Shown: in pieces, positions 49,323-62,900 of the stretch
Layout of the letters: each line of letters starts with the position of its first letter
Numbering within the stretch: the first letter of the stretch is position 1
From: Scatophagus argus
Lineage: Eukaryota; Chordata; Actinopteri; Scatophagidae
Assembly (NCBI RefSeq): GCF_020382885.2
Contig: NC_058510.1
Coordinates: 4,088,862-4,152,861 of the forward strand
Direction: 5' to 3'
Length of the DNA stretch: 64,000 nucleotides
Made by a program: the position numbers and the translations under genes
Notes under the pieces: generated by a model
Told to the model about the DNA's origin: nothing
Databases searched by the model: none
Seen by the model: the letters and a program-made list of their open reading frames with translations, nothing else

Positions 49323-50398
49323 GGATCTCCTCCACTGCTGCAGCCACACTGATGTGTCCAGAAATTGCATTATGAGCATAAAAAACAGAAACAAAACCTT
49401 CTGACACGAGCTGAGCACTGCTAGAAAACGAGCTTCAGGCCACAGCTTGCTGACTATTGATCACTCTGTCATCGCCATCGTTCCCTCGCCCAAGTCGACA
49501 CATCTTCTCGCCCACAGCCCTTGTCGTTCAGTCACAGGCCTACATGAAAAAACGCAGCCTGTTGCTTTGCTGCAGGGCACATCGGCAGCAGACGTGACGC
49601 CTCAAAACCAGATTTGAGCGGATGAGCTTCTTTTCTTCTCCTCTTTAAGTGAAGCTCCTTAAATTGGCTGGTTGAGAAATATAATAGGACACCTTTTTTT
49701 TAAAGGGCTGTCTGGGCCTTTGCCAGATAAGGTTTCAGACAACCTTTTCCAGCCACTTCTTTATATTGGAGTATTCAGGCTGTGGGCCAAAGGGGAAAGC
49801 TGTTTCGAGACTCATTCTAACTTATTTTTTCCTAATTTCATTGGCTGGTTAGAAGGTGTATTGAAAAATCAGCAAAACTTTCCTTTAAAAATCATTAAAG
49901 TGTACCTCTAGTGCTCGACAAGGCATTATGGATCATGTTAAATATATTTTTTTATCACTTTAACCTGTCATGTCCTGCTGTGGCTTATAGATTTGAAATG
50001 TGGCTGCTGATCTGACCTTTATTTAGTTTAGTTTTATTTTTGTCTCACTCTTACAGAAATGTATTTTGTACTAACTGTCTGTCAGGTACTGACTCTCTAA
50101 AATCTTATGTAGCATCAACAGAATATTATTTTTATATTAAATGCTGGCACTTTGCACTCCCTCGTGTTGCTTTAGTCCATTTGATCTACTCTCTTGGTCC
50201 ACAGTGGCTCTGCTGTGAAATCACGTGTGTAACATCGTGTAAAACCAATTTTCTGAAGTGTTTTCTCCCTCTCCAGCCGCTGTTGACTGTTCCTGATCCA
50301 GCTCTGATAAGATCTGCATGTAACAGTGGATCCTCGATAATAATTTGGCCTGATTGAGGCTTGCTGGGGGGTAACCTGAGCCTCCTTCTCCTGCCCCC

Positions 50399-50700
50399 GG
50401 GGGCAGAAACGGACAGGGCGCCGTCAAATAGCTTTTTAATAAGGCTGTTTGGCTTACACGTTCGAGCGCAGAGCTGAACTTTATAATCCTGATATTTAAA
50501 CAAAGCTTTAAGAGCGAAATGTGTGGTTAACTCGCGTGTTTAATGGACCCATTAAACCATCAGTGTCTCCCTTTTCCTGCCGTGTGATCGCTCAGCTCGT
50601 TTCCCAGCCTAATTATCAATTACTTCATGAACTTCAGGTGATTGTTAATTGGTCATTTATCAATATCAGGCTGTTCAGTCTCGTTTGGCCTCTCTCACAT
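50399..50700. promoter_or_regulatory. Possible conserved noncoding enhancer
   Basis: A stretch with a CCCCCGGGGGC palindrome followed by many homeodomain-, POU- and forkhead-type words (TTTTTAATAAG, TTTAAACAAAG, CCTAATTATCAATTACTT, GATTGTTAATTGG). It has no coding features or repeats. Its composition is like known developmental enhancers, but this is inference only. Confidence 0.25.
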
Positions 50701-53122
50701 GTGCTCCCACCGCTGCGGCTTCCGGTTTACCCTGCGTCCCCAGGACCTTTTCGTGGATTCGTGGTTGCTCGTAAATGAATGCGTGAATGCACTGAACACG
50801 AGCAACAACAAGCAGGGAGTTTGGGGCCACGCAACAAGTCGTGAGCCCGCACACCAAAGTCTCTGAGAAGCTGCCAGTGAGCACAAAGGGAAGAATCAGG
50901 TGGTTCCTGAGGGGCTCATCAGGAGAGTTTGTCTCCGTTTAATGTAATTAATGTACGGCTTAACTGCGAGTTAGGATCATTAATTAATGATCACAAGGTG
51001 ACCATCACGTCCTGATCATTTTGTATAAGAACCACACGCAAATGTGCAGTTAGTTGTTTGCTTTTAAGTGATTTTTTTAAAGCAGGGAGAATTAGAAAAA
51101 CACACATAAACACTCAGAATAGCCATACACAACTGTTTAAAATACACAGCATATGAATGTCCACTGACAATATGTGCTTGAAGAGAATAAAGGTAAAAAA
51201 AAAGAAAAGAAGCTGACTCATCCCGTGAAACCAAACCGAACCAGCTGCTCCCCTTTTCTCCCCTCATTCATCCACTTCAAATCAAACACATTTTAGTTTT
51301 CGGATCATTTATTTTCTTTCACGCTGACTGCCTTGACTCCTTTCCTCTCTTGGAAACTCGCTGCCATGATTGCCTAATCGGAGTATCTGGTTTCATTTGT
51401 GTTTTGGCAACGCGACGCAGCGCATTTCTCTTCTGACACAAAATGTTTGTCTGCGTCCATTTTTAAATATCACACAGCTTGAAATCACAGACAGCTCAGG
51501 GTGCCGTGAAGTTGCTGAATGAGAGACCTCTGGGCCCACACCTGAACCCTCCCTCAGCTTTAGACCTGATTCATACATTAAACTGTCTTGCTTCAGAGTG
51601 AGTGTGGTTGTGTCGGAAATATTCAGCAGTCCTGCATTTATTTTTGGCTTTCAAGAAAATAATAATAATAATAATACAAACCCTTCCCTAGTTTAGGAAG
51701 AAAACCTCATGACGTATCCCCATTCAAACTGCTACGTGAGCCATTTGTTGGTGGTGTGAGGAAGATGGAGATCAGACCTGAATATGTTGTAGATGAAACG
51801 AGCTGATTTCTGGTTAAGAAGGCCCGGCAGAAAGTCCTCTAAAATGTGAGGCGAATCAGCAGGTATTAAAGGCTTAATATTTCCCCCAGAAAATAATTTG
51901 GTTAGAAAAGCGGAAGCTGCAGCATAAACTGTCGGATTATTGAGGATAAGCAATCGTGAAACTTTTTCTTTTTTAAATTAAAATTTCAGAGCTTCTTTGT
52001 GCTGAGGTGAGCAGAGCTTTTCTTTTGTTTGTGATGTGGAAGTAAATAAAAAGGCTCAAATATGACCTCCAGTATCTGATCATCATCTGAACAACTTCAC
52101 CGCGGTGTTGTTTAAATATCCCTCCGGTTTTAAGTGCACATCTTCTGGCACAAACGCCAAGATGAAGCCCCTAAACTCGTCTTTAATTTCCGCTCACGCG
52201 GTCTAATGTCAGCTGCTAAACGCGTTAGAATTCTGCAAAGAGCCGAATGAACGCGCTGGTTTTCCTCCTCGACGCCCCCTGCTTATGCATCAAACCCTTG
52301 ATAACAACGTCTATACTCGGTGTGGCTCCATCACAAGCCACTTCACAGCCCGCCGGACTCAGCTGAACTGGTTTCCCCTGCGGACTCCGCGTCCGCCTCG
52401 CTGGGGGGCGCAGACTCGGTGCGCTTACATAACGCCTCGCCCGTTTATTACGCGTCTCCGTTACGCAGCTTCACGGGGGCCGATTCGGTTGCTTTGTCTT
52501 TTTGTTTTAAAGATTTCGTTGACTTAATCACTTGTTAATTGCATCATCGCGTGCACACACTGAAAGCACAGCGTGCGGTTAACGAATTAAGCAGGTTGTT
52601 GGAGCTTATAGCAGGCCTGGGATCAGCTTCACGACCACCGCGCCGCGTGGTGATGTTTAGGGTTTTGGTTAGAAAATTCTTCTCCAAGTGTGATCGGGGG
52701 ACCTCCAGGGGTGCACGAATGGGGCTCCGGGGCTCCCGCGGGGGTTATGCGTTCTCACTAAATTAATTCACTTGGAATGATCCCGAGTTAATGTAAAAAT
52801 GGAGCTCAAATGTAGTTTCTCTCCTGCAGCTGCTTTGTCTCCACACATGCAGTTAAATCTTTATGAAATCGATATCAAAACGCTATTTATTTTTTTCTTG
52901 AAATCAACTCCGATTCGCTTGTGTTTCTGTGATCTCGTTATGTTTGTCTTGATGTTTTTTTGAGAGGTGAAGAAAGACGCCTGCGAGTCCCTGAGCGCAC
53001 AGACCCAACGAAATCACACAAATATGCACGTATGAAAAATGGACAGAGAAAATGTGTTTGATTTCCCCCGCTGTTCCTCTCTCTGGTACAGTCAGCTTGG
53101 TGAGATGGAGCGGTCTGACAGC

Positions 53123-53134
53123 GCCCCCTGCTGG
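53123..53134. promoter_or_regulatory. Candidate CTCF binding site
   Basis: GCCCCCTGCTGG within CAGCGCCCCCTGCTGGCCGC matches the vertebrate CTCF core (CCASYAGRKGGC on the opposite strand) at every position. It lies about 1.5 kb upstream of the pkd1l1 start, in the interval separating it from skida1. Occupancy cannot be judged from sequence. Confidence 0.5.
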
Positions 53135-54657
53135 CCGCACACAGGAGAGGGAAACTCTCTTAAAGGGGATGTCTGGAAAACCGGAAGAGGTTTTTAAGGT
53201 GGATCGGTGGAGTTAGCAGCACGGCGAGGACGCCTTTTCGCCTCCACTTAAAGGCTCACAGGGCAAACTGGACTCAGCCCGAAAGACTTTCACCGGTTCT
53301 GTCGAGGGGTTTTTTCTTACAATTGCTGCCCAGCAGCTTTCAACTGCTCTGCAAAAAAAACTGCGTCTTAAGAGGGACTTGATGCTGGAGCTCACAATCC
53401 TGCCTTTGTTAGTTCAAAAACAGCCAACTGCTGCTGGTGAGCTCGTTTCCCCCAGGTTTTTTTTTTACTTTAAATCGACGTTTTGAAGAATTTCCCCGAA
53501 TTAAGCCAATGAGCGGCGTCCTTGACCCGAGCAGAGAGACAATTTAATAAACTGCTCCACGCAGCTGAAACTCGGTTGCAGGTCATTTCGGTGTCCTTTT
53601 CCTTGCCAGAAAAAATATTTCAAATCTCAGAATAAAACTGGATGTTCAGTCGAGACTGATGCGTTTCCACACGGCAGCTTGTTCTGTGAGGTTCTGCGGT
53701 GATCAGAGAATCGTTCAGGTCGGCTGGCAGAAGATCCTGCACGAAAAATGCTTGGGCTCCATATTCCCACTGGCACAACAAAACAGAGATGTGATCAGCT
53801 TTTGGGTGCCTTCACAGTCTCCAGTTGTTGGTTTTAACGTTGACTAGAGATGAGAGGTCAGTCGCTGACCCTCGAGTGGTCCAGCCGCCATCGAACGGGT
53901 TATTGGACAAAAAACGGGATCAAATCGATACCCGGATTTGCCTCGTGGCCCGGGGTGGACTTGGGCTCACACACGGGACCGTAATGAAATAATTCGTCTC
54001 CTTCTTGTGATGAGGTTTGGCCTTTCTGAAGCACGCAGGCGCGCCGCTTTAGGCCAGTTTAGCATTAGTTTAACAGCCAATTAAGAGAATATTTTCTGCA
54101 GATTTTTAGGGTAAAAATATGACAAAAATATCAGTTTATGGTGCACTTTTTCAATTTGTTTTTGTGGGTTTTGTGGGTGGTGTTTTCCTTCCCTCACTGG
54201 GTAATTCTGCAGTGTTCGTGCCACCTCATGGCAGCACAGCACAGGCCGCTGGAGGTTAGTGAGCAATGAATGACTTGTAAAAGAGCCCGGTGATAAATGG
54301 TGTCTTACTGACTGTGTTTGACTGACTGGTGACCTTTGTTAGGACATAACAAGCACCGCAGTTATTTATTGACTTTGAAGGAGCAGAATTGCACATTCAT
54401 TTCAGTTCTTGGAGATCATGACACAAAATCTCAGTGGTATGACAGGAAATACGAGGCCCCAAATCAAAAGCTCTCACACGCTCCCTCTAAGATTTAATTC
54501 GGTTCCCTTCGTTTGCACACAGTCGCTCTCTGTGTCCCCCCCGACACCCCCTCGCACTGTATGCACCGGCTCTTCTCTCCTCCAGTCCTCCCGTCCTCTC
54601 ATAAAGAAAGCTGTAACCAAAGCTTGTCAGTCCAGCTGAGCTCCTGCGGCCTCGGAC

Positions 54658-54854
54658 ATGTTGACTGTTTTTGTCTGCACCTTCATTTCTTTGCACCCGT
54701 TTTTTCATGGCTTCTCCGTGGCTGTTCCTGCAGCAGATCGCGATAATTCACCGTGGTTCATGGGCTGCACCAACGCCAGCAGTGGACTTAATGCACCCAA
54801 AGGTGCCCGTGACCTTGACCCGGTGTCCTGCTCTGTGCGCTGCCTGGATGAGGG
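54658..54854 (+). CDS. pkd1l1: pkd1l1 exon 1: signal peptide and start of WSC-like domain
   Basis: MLTVFVCTFISLHPFFHGFS followed by VAVPAADRD looks like a cleavable signal peptide. It continues with PWFMGCTNASSG and SCSVRCLDEG, the opening of a WSC (C-x-x-C-rich carbohydrate-binding) domain. The donor is GTGAGT, phase 2. An earlier leader exon cannot be excluded, but the signal peptide makes this ATG credible. Confidence 0.75.
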
Positions 54855-56874
54855 GTGAGTTTAGGGTTCCACGGTCAGATGCATTTCAGCTGAAATTAGT
54901 TTGTGTATTTGTGTTGAATTGGTGAGGAAAAACCGCTTCATGATTTTGGAAAAGAAAAAAAATCCTGTTAAAGCCAGTGGTTTCTCAGTGGTGACACGTT
55001 TAAGTTGCATTTGAGTCCTCTCCTATTGTGCACATGAAAACAGGATTTTTGAATAAATTCCACAAGCAGTCTGATTGTATTTGCAGCTGTGATATTTTCA
55101 TTCTGAAATATTTTAGATAACAGAATTTGATTTCAAACACCAGGGCAGAGTAATAATAATAATAATATTAATAATAATGTAGAAATCCATTCCTTCCTAC
55201 ATTTGTTATTCTTATAAGAAAAAAAAATCAACTGTCTTAAAACTTTTATATTTATTAGCTTTTGTTTTCAATATCCGTAAAGCCTTAAACATTAAAATAA
55301 AAGCCTTAAAATAAAAGCTCGGCCTCAGATATTTCCTGACTTCTTTGTGACTTACACATTAGGTTGGGATTTTGTATTTTGTCTGTGTATCTGGATGCAG
55401 TACTTCATAACCTCTCAGTGTTTGCTGTTGAAGGTACCAGGTTGCAGCTTTGTCGTCAGAGGTTTGTTCCTGTGGCAACCAGCAAGGTGGTTTGGTGGCC
55501 AGTGAGTGTCTCAACACATCGACCAGCGGAGGGGCAAAGGATGTCCGAGGACAAAGTGAAAGACAAAGGTGAGACAGACCTGCTTCATGTCCCGTTACGT
55601 GGCTGAAGCCAGTGTGTCCTTAATGCCATCAAGATTCAGTCGGAGCAAAACATTTCAGTGTGTTTGTCCTGTGCTGCATGCGTCTTTTCTAGAGTCCTCT
55701 CCTCCTTGCCAGTTGGACACGGACAGAGACACAGCGTGGCCCTCTACAGAACCAAAGGGCCGTTTCTGCACAGCATCCGTCTGTCTGTTTGTCCACACAG
55801 AGTGCAGGCTGGGAAGGTTTTTGTCGTGGAAGTTTCAGGAAACCTGGCCGGACGTCCCGACCAGCCCACAGGTGCAGTTCTTACAAATCTCTTCGGACTG
55901 TTGTGCTCAAATATTGTCTGACTTTGGCTGTGAGGTTTGTTTTGATTCAGATGTTTTATTCTGTTAAAATAACAGATTACCCCCCCACACACACACCCAC
56001 ACCCACACCCACACACACACTTATTTCCCCAACATTTATTTTCTGTGACATTGTTTGAGGGAATAAAATTTGTGTCTGTTTAAGTTTTACATTAAGTGCT
56101 TTGAGTTTTTTCCTATATGAAAGCTAGTCTATAATTATATTATTATATTCATTATATTATTTTGAATTACATCACTGATATAGTATTATTTTTTATCACA
56201 AATACTGAGTATAATTATTAAAAAAGGAGGGAGTCTGTCCTTGCTGGGGCTGCCACACCTGAAATTTAGAGAGACAGTATTTGTGTGGTTGGTTTCTTTA
56301 TTTATTTTAAGGGGTCATTTTGAAGGTTCAATTACTATGCAAAAATAATAATAAAAAAAGAATTGGAATTGTTCTTTTAGAAAACACTCACAGACATCTT
56401 GCAAAAAATTATAACTAAGAATATTTGAATATAGAATAGAAACTTTGTTGTCATTATGCTTACTTTACAACCAAATTTTGTGGTTTGTCTGACTGAAATG
56501 CTCTGCTATGATGTGAATATAAACTGGAAACAAGCTGCATGAAGTTGTGTATTGTAATGTTTCGTTGCCGTTTGGTGAACAGACTCAGATGATTTGCTTA
56601 ATGTGGATAAAAATGGTCAACGGTAATTTATTTATATTACATCTTTCAAAATAATGTAAAATATGCAAGTATAAACATGAAAAATGAGCCAAGACAAGAA
56701 ACCAATTTTAAAATAATGATTATTTTTGAGAAAATATTTTATCTCTGTTGGGGTGAACAATATTTAATTCAAAATGTGTTTGTTTTATTTTTATTTATTT
56801 ATTTTTATCTGGAAGGATATATTTTCACGCAGAAAAATTACCAGGAAATTTGATTAATGTCTACCAATTAAAAA

Positions 56875-56907
<33 letters not shown>

Positions 56908-59900
56908 GTGTGTCACATAGTCCATTTGTTTGTTTTTTTTTTAAATTAAAATGTCCTGTTTAAACTGAGTTTTTCTGTGATTTTAGGGATTCGGGGTCTG
57001 GGGGGGCAGGACTTCTCTTACGTCACTGTTGAGATTCAGGAATTGACCCAGAAAGGTCAGAGTTCGCATCATGTGAGCGTGTTGAACAATGGCTCCTTTG
57101 CTGTGTCATCTGATTGGATTTTGGAAACTCCGGGAAAATACGAACTCAGTGAGTCAACAAGAGAAAACATATTATTTGTTAAAGGATGCAAAAGCTAAAG
57201 AAAAATCAGAAAACAAAATTGTTCTCATGTCCTCTCTTTTTCTTCCCTTGTCTTTTTCTGCTTAGACGTCAGTGTCTGCAACCCCCTCTCCACGCTCTCC
57301 TCCACCCTCCTCCTCTCCGTCTTGCAGCCCTCTCCGCCCAGCCCAGTGATCTCTGTCCTTCACGGGCCCCTTGGCGTCCCCTCCTGCGTCCCTTCCCTGT
57401 CAGCAGACTCTGCCCAGGTGAGAGTGGAGGCAGCGTACCTGGGCGACCGTCTCACTCTGCAGGCAGACCATCACTCAGGTCTTCCTGCAGAGTTTTTGTG
57501 GAGTTTCACTCACATGGAAAAAGGGCAAAATGTGGCAGGTGCAAAGACAGTTTTCCCTCTGGACTCTGACTGTGTGAACAGCACTGTGGTGAGTTGGGCC
57601 TGGGAAACAGCACTGATATGTGATGCACATGTGTCTCAAAATTAAAGGTTTCCTGGTTTCAGTTGATCTCAGTGTATCTTTAACAGTCTGATAATGGATT
57701 TTCCAGGCTCTGCTTTATAACACAGATTACAACCCTTTCAACATCAAGCTAAAAGCTAAATATTAAATATAAAAGCTAAATATTATCTGCCTCTCAAAGT
57801 CCTCCTATCAGCGGGGTTTCTGTTAGCGCGGGAGGAGAGTTGTTCTCTATCAGGCATTTGATAATTTGGTGGGACTATTAAAAAAATATTAAAAGTATTA
57901 AAGTAAAAGAAAATCATTTTTATCTGTCATTTTAATCTGACGGGTTAAATTCTTCCAGAACTGGACCTTTGAAACAGAGGGAGTTCACGTGGTGTCAGTG
58001 AACGCCTCGGGTGTCCATGGCTGGACACAGCAGACGATACATGTCGTGAGTACTCACTCACAATTTTATCTGCATGTTTGTTATTGAGTACGTGACCAGG
58101 CTGCTAATATTTAATTTATCTTAGCCAAAGCCAACAATGAGTTAGTCCATTTCTTATTATTTCGCCAGCCTGTCTGTGACTCTCAGCTCCAAGCTCATTG
58201 GTTCCTACTGAAGACGTAAATTTCAATTTTTTAGAGTTTCAATTTCTAAAAAAAGATCAGTAATTTCCTAAAACAGCTGGGCACTCAAATGTTATTCAAA
58301 CAGGAGTAAATGGAGCATTTGGTGGGGACTATTTTCAGCTGCGAATGAATACACCTTTGACGTGTTAGCAAGTACTTGCTCCATAATATGCCTTTAAGGC
58401 ACATATAAAATTGACCGGACTTAACCTTTAATCTCACATTTGCACTTTGACTTGCAGGTGGTCGTGCGCCTCACCGTCTCTGACCTCAGACTGAGTGTAT
58501 CAGGGAGTCATTGGACTTCCGGTGAGGGTGTTTCAGTGGAGGTGGAGCTGACCACCACCATGATGCACCTACTTGTGCTCAACCTGACACTGAACGCTAA
58601 GAACGACATCGCTGACTCAAAGGATAATTTAAGCAACACTGGCCTCAGTGACAACCCCACTAACATTAATCAAGTTGAAAATCATCCAAGCCAAGTGCCT
58701 CAACAGGAAAACTGCAGCCACCTCCACTGCAGCATCAGTAACCACGGCAACATCAGCTACGACCACAATCTCAACCAAACCCCGTATAACGTGTGTTGTC
58801 CAGGTGGCACCCTCTTACGTCTTCGCTCTGACGCCCACCTTCACATCTCCAACCGGTCCAGCTGCCGTTTGCACCTCCGCCTTCACTGCCGCCTCCCCAC
58901 CTCTGCAGGCCAGTATCACCTCACTGTGTCTGTTCACCCCACTTCTGATCCTTCGTCAGTGCTGCTCTCCACCGTCCTGCCTCGAGCCTTGACGGTGTAT
59001 GAGCCTATACGTGTCCTGAGGCCTTCTAGGAGTTGGAGGTCAGCAGTTTCGACACATGCACAATTCAGCCTGCAGGTCGTCAGCCTGGCCAGCCGAGTGG
59101 GGTCGAGAGTGATTTGGACTTTTAGTCTGGATGATGTTATCGTGATGAGCAGGACGACTGAAGAGTGGAAATTAAATGTGTCTCTTGCAGCAGCAGGCTG
59201 TTACAAAGTGACAGTCGAGGCCTCTAATCCAGTCAGCTGGGCCTCGTTCTCCACACACATCCTCGTTCAAGATCCAGTTGGGGAGCTGGTTTTAAACGTT
59301 CCCAGTGTGACCAGGGCAAATGAAAAACTCTCCATTTCATTTAGCGTCACATCAGGGTCCAATGTGACCGTGTCTGTGCTGGTAAATGAAACACTATTGT
59401 ACAGAGACAGCAGCTACACAACAGGAAACGAGGGGACGGCACTTTTGATTTTCAACCACACAGGGGCGGTTGCAGTTCAACTTCGAGCTGAGAATCGGGT
59501 GTCGTCCGAGAACAAAAGCGTGAAGGTGCGCATTGAAAGGAAGAGGAAGCCGTCGTCAGAAATTAGTGTGAAACCAACGTGGCAGCCGCATACCAGTGAA
59601 ACTCCTGTGCACAGCCTGGCTGACGGCGGTGAGGATGTGTATCTAACACCAAAACATCTGAACATTAATCAAGCATTTTAGAAAAGGAGTGTGAATTTCT
59701 TTTCTTGTAAATGTCTCGTATTTATCTCGATTTGTCTGTCTGTAATCATGTTCATCGGTGATTTTTCAGACATTTTTACATGCAGATTTAATCAAAGTGA
59801 ACTCTCATGATTTAAGTTGAATGTGAGTCTCTTAAGCATTTGAGGACTAACTGTTATTGTCTTGTTTTGGTGATTGCACTTTGTAAAACTTAAAAATTCA

Positions 59901-62900
59901 TAGTTTCAAAGTTAGGAAGTCAGTGAAGGCCCATAAAGTGTCATTGTTTTTGTTTTGCCAGTTTTTTCTTTTCTTTTCCTTCAGTGTGTCGGGTCTCCCT
60001 TTTTTCTATTATTTTCCACTTTCCTGACAAAAATTGCTTATTTTTGCACACAATTCTTTCCCTCTCTGTCATGAAGCATTTACAATTTGCGTTATATATG
60101 AACACCACCAAAATCATTTCTGTTTTGCTTCTTAACAGTGTGGATTTATGCAGCAAAGCAAGCCTATCCCACTAATACCGATATAACTTTCCTGGCTGTG
60201 GCTGACATATCGGACCCTGTGGAGCTCCTCTGGCACTTTGGAGACTCGAGATCAGCCAGAACCACCTCAAGGACCATCACCAAAAGATACCACAAACCTG
60301 GCAGGTATTAGACACACGGAGGCACTCGCAGCACAATGCAGATGCTTGTTTGACTCTACAGCTGTGTGCAGTTTTACGTACGCCTAATAGCCAAAAGACT
60401 AAATTGTTTAGATTGGTTTTATACTCCTTTTTTTTTGGAGGGGTCGGGGGATGGACTTCAAGATTACAGCTTGTTTTTTTTAAAGGAACAGTATACCCAA
60501 AAATGAAACTTTAGTGATCATCTACTCACCCCCCATATCGATGGAAAGTCTGGCGAAGTTTCTTAGTCCACCAAACGTTTCTGGATCTTCACAGCAAAAC
60601 AGCAATGCAGTGTTCTCCTGAACAACTGAAGCAGATGGGGTGTTGTTTTAGAACATTAAAAAATAAAACCCAAAACAATCTAGACAAGTGTAAAATGGCT
60701 CAAACAGCTCTTGTGATATAATCAAGTCTGTGGAAGCTTCTAGATCCCAAACTGATGTGAAAAGATGTTATTTAAGATGCAGATGCAGTTCACAGACAGA
60801 TCTTTCCCCTCTTGTCAATGTAGGTATGATGTATTTGTGGTCATGTCAAGAGGCCGGACGTCTCTTACCTCCAATGTGTTCCCGCTGGTCGTCCAGAGAG
60901 CAGTGAAGCTGAACCGGCTGATCCACCAACCGTCTGCCCTGCCGAACCAAACGGTGACAGTGAGCTGTCGGGTCAACATGGGGACTGATGTCAACTTCCT
61001 GTGGAGCTTTGGAGACGGCTCATCCAGGCTGGGACAGAGTACAGAGCATCACATCTTCCACAGGTGAGTTTCACTGTTAGTGTTTATTTTACTGTGTGTG
61101 TCACTCTAATGTGTACTTCTGTCTGTGTACTTAAACTGTATGTGGGTTTTGGTTTTTTTACTGTCTGTAGGACAGGAGAGTTCAGGCTGACTGTAAACGT
61201 GTCTAACCTGGTCAGCTCTGCCTCTCTGAGCAGTCACATCTTTGTTGTGGACCGGCCTTGTCAGCCTCCACCTGTCAAAAACATGGGGCCTCTCAAGCTA
61301 CAGGTACATTTCACCTCAACCTTAATATGCATGTAGTTTGATAGCTAAAAGGCAATAACATTTACGCATCTGCTCTCTTTTTCTCCTTCCCTGTCCTTCA
61401 AGGTGCGAAGATATGAGGTTGTTCGTCTGGGGGTGACCTATGAGACTGAAGTCGACTGTGACCTTTCAGGAGGCCTTCGCTACACCTGGACCTTGTTTGA
61501 CTCCGCAGGACGGGTCTTCCCTTTGCCCCTCATAGACACACACCAGCAGAGTCTCATACTGCCCAGCCACCTCCTACACTATGACACCTACACTGCTATA
61601 GCAATGGTAAGCTGCGGATGCTCTTAAAACTCCACTCTTTGAAGAATTAATGTTTGTTCACTTGCGACTTGCTCTGCAGGTTCAGGTCTTTGGCAGTGTG
61701 GTGTACAGTAACTACAGTGTGCAAGTGGAGGTAAAACCAAGCCCTCCTATGGCTTTCATCCAGGGTGGCACCAATATCTACATTAACAACAGGAACACCA
61801 ACGTGGTAAGGCTGGATGGGCAGAGATCTTATGACCCTGACTTCCCCATGAACCCAGTCAGGTACAGAAACACCTTTAATCGATGTTATGTGTATGTTTA
61901 TTTGGATGCAGGAACCGATTTGGCACAAACGTCTTGGTTTCTGATTTCCTCTTTGCAGCTTCAGTTGGACGTGTAAACCAGTCAGCTCCATCACCAGCTC
62001 CTGTTTCCATCAAGATGTTCCCACGTCAGCCCCTGTGCTCGTTTTTCCTGCTAATTTCCTGAAGCAAAACTTTGATCAGTTCCAGTTCACGCTCACCATT
62101 CACAGCGGTGAGCGTTCAGCCTCATCTGAGACCTTCCTCACGTTGAAGTCAAATGTGATCGGGTGAGAAAAAAAAAAATCACTGTTTGCCAGTCATGTGC
62201 ATTAACAAGCAGATTAACTAACAACTTTTCACTTTTCAATGCTTTTTTTTTTTGTTTTTTGGAGCAAAAAGGAAAATCAAATGCAAATTAAATTTATATT
62301 AAAGGACAGATGAAACTATGAAGTTTTAAAGTGAATTTTCTAGAATTATTTGTCACAGATATGAATACACCATGTGGCTTACCGTGTATCTGAACGTTTC
62401 CAATCCAGGAAGGTGACAGTAAACTGCCCACAGTGCCAGGGAGAGCAGGTGAACTGGGATCAGTCTTTCTCTGTCAGCACCTTGTGTGAAGGCTGTGATG
62501 CTGACCCAAAGTTCATTGATTACACCTGGAGCCTGTACTTGGTCAATGCGTCCACAAAGCCCATCACAGAAGGTTACAAAAAATATGCAGGCGCTCAGAC
62601 ATTGACATTAAATTGCTATGATTTCTTTTGCCAAAACAAAAATCTTGACATAATTCTCTTCTGTTCCAGTCCCATTTTGTTACAAAGTGGATCTCAGTGC
62701 TCCAGCCACCATCATGGAGGGTCCTTCCACTTCCACCCTGCGTCCACCTGCTACAGATGCTTCACAGTACACCCGTGCTGACAGTACCGCCATCTCTCTG
62801 GCTGAGAAGGCCTCTGAAACTGAAGCCGAAAATTTAAGTCCGAAAGTGACCGACTACGGAACATCATCGGAGAAAAACAGGAAGAATTCAACTATTGTTG

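Larger units (their letters stand above)
42301..54657. other. Gene-poor interval between skida1 and pkd1l1
   Basis: I see no convincing protein or RNA gene. Notable contents: an AAGATGGCTGCG motif and a TATTTAAGGGGCG stretch near 44.57-44.65 kb, two CTG-repeat tracts near 45.3 kb, CpG-rich patches at about 47.05-47.29 and 52.28-52.50 kb, dinucleotide tracts at 46721-46750, 47885-47927 and 49284-49320, a homeodomain-type AT-rich region at 50.38-50.99 kb, and a consensus CTCF site at 53123. Open frames here are short and mutually overlapping. Confidence 0.6.

Noticed and set aside
54487..54708. Minus-strand and other-frame starts near the pkd1l1 first exon
   Set aside because: They overlap the pkd1l1 leader and exon 1. 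Only the frame from 54658 has a signal peptide and splices in phase to the WSC-like exon.
59629..59681. C-terminal tail and stop of the 413-codon pkd1l1 frame
   Set aside because: The donor GTGAGG at 59629 joins in phase to a PKD repeat exon at 60139, so the tail is intron and the gene does not end here.
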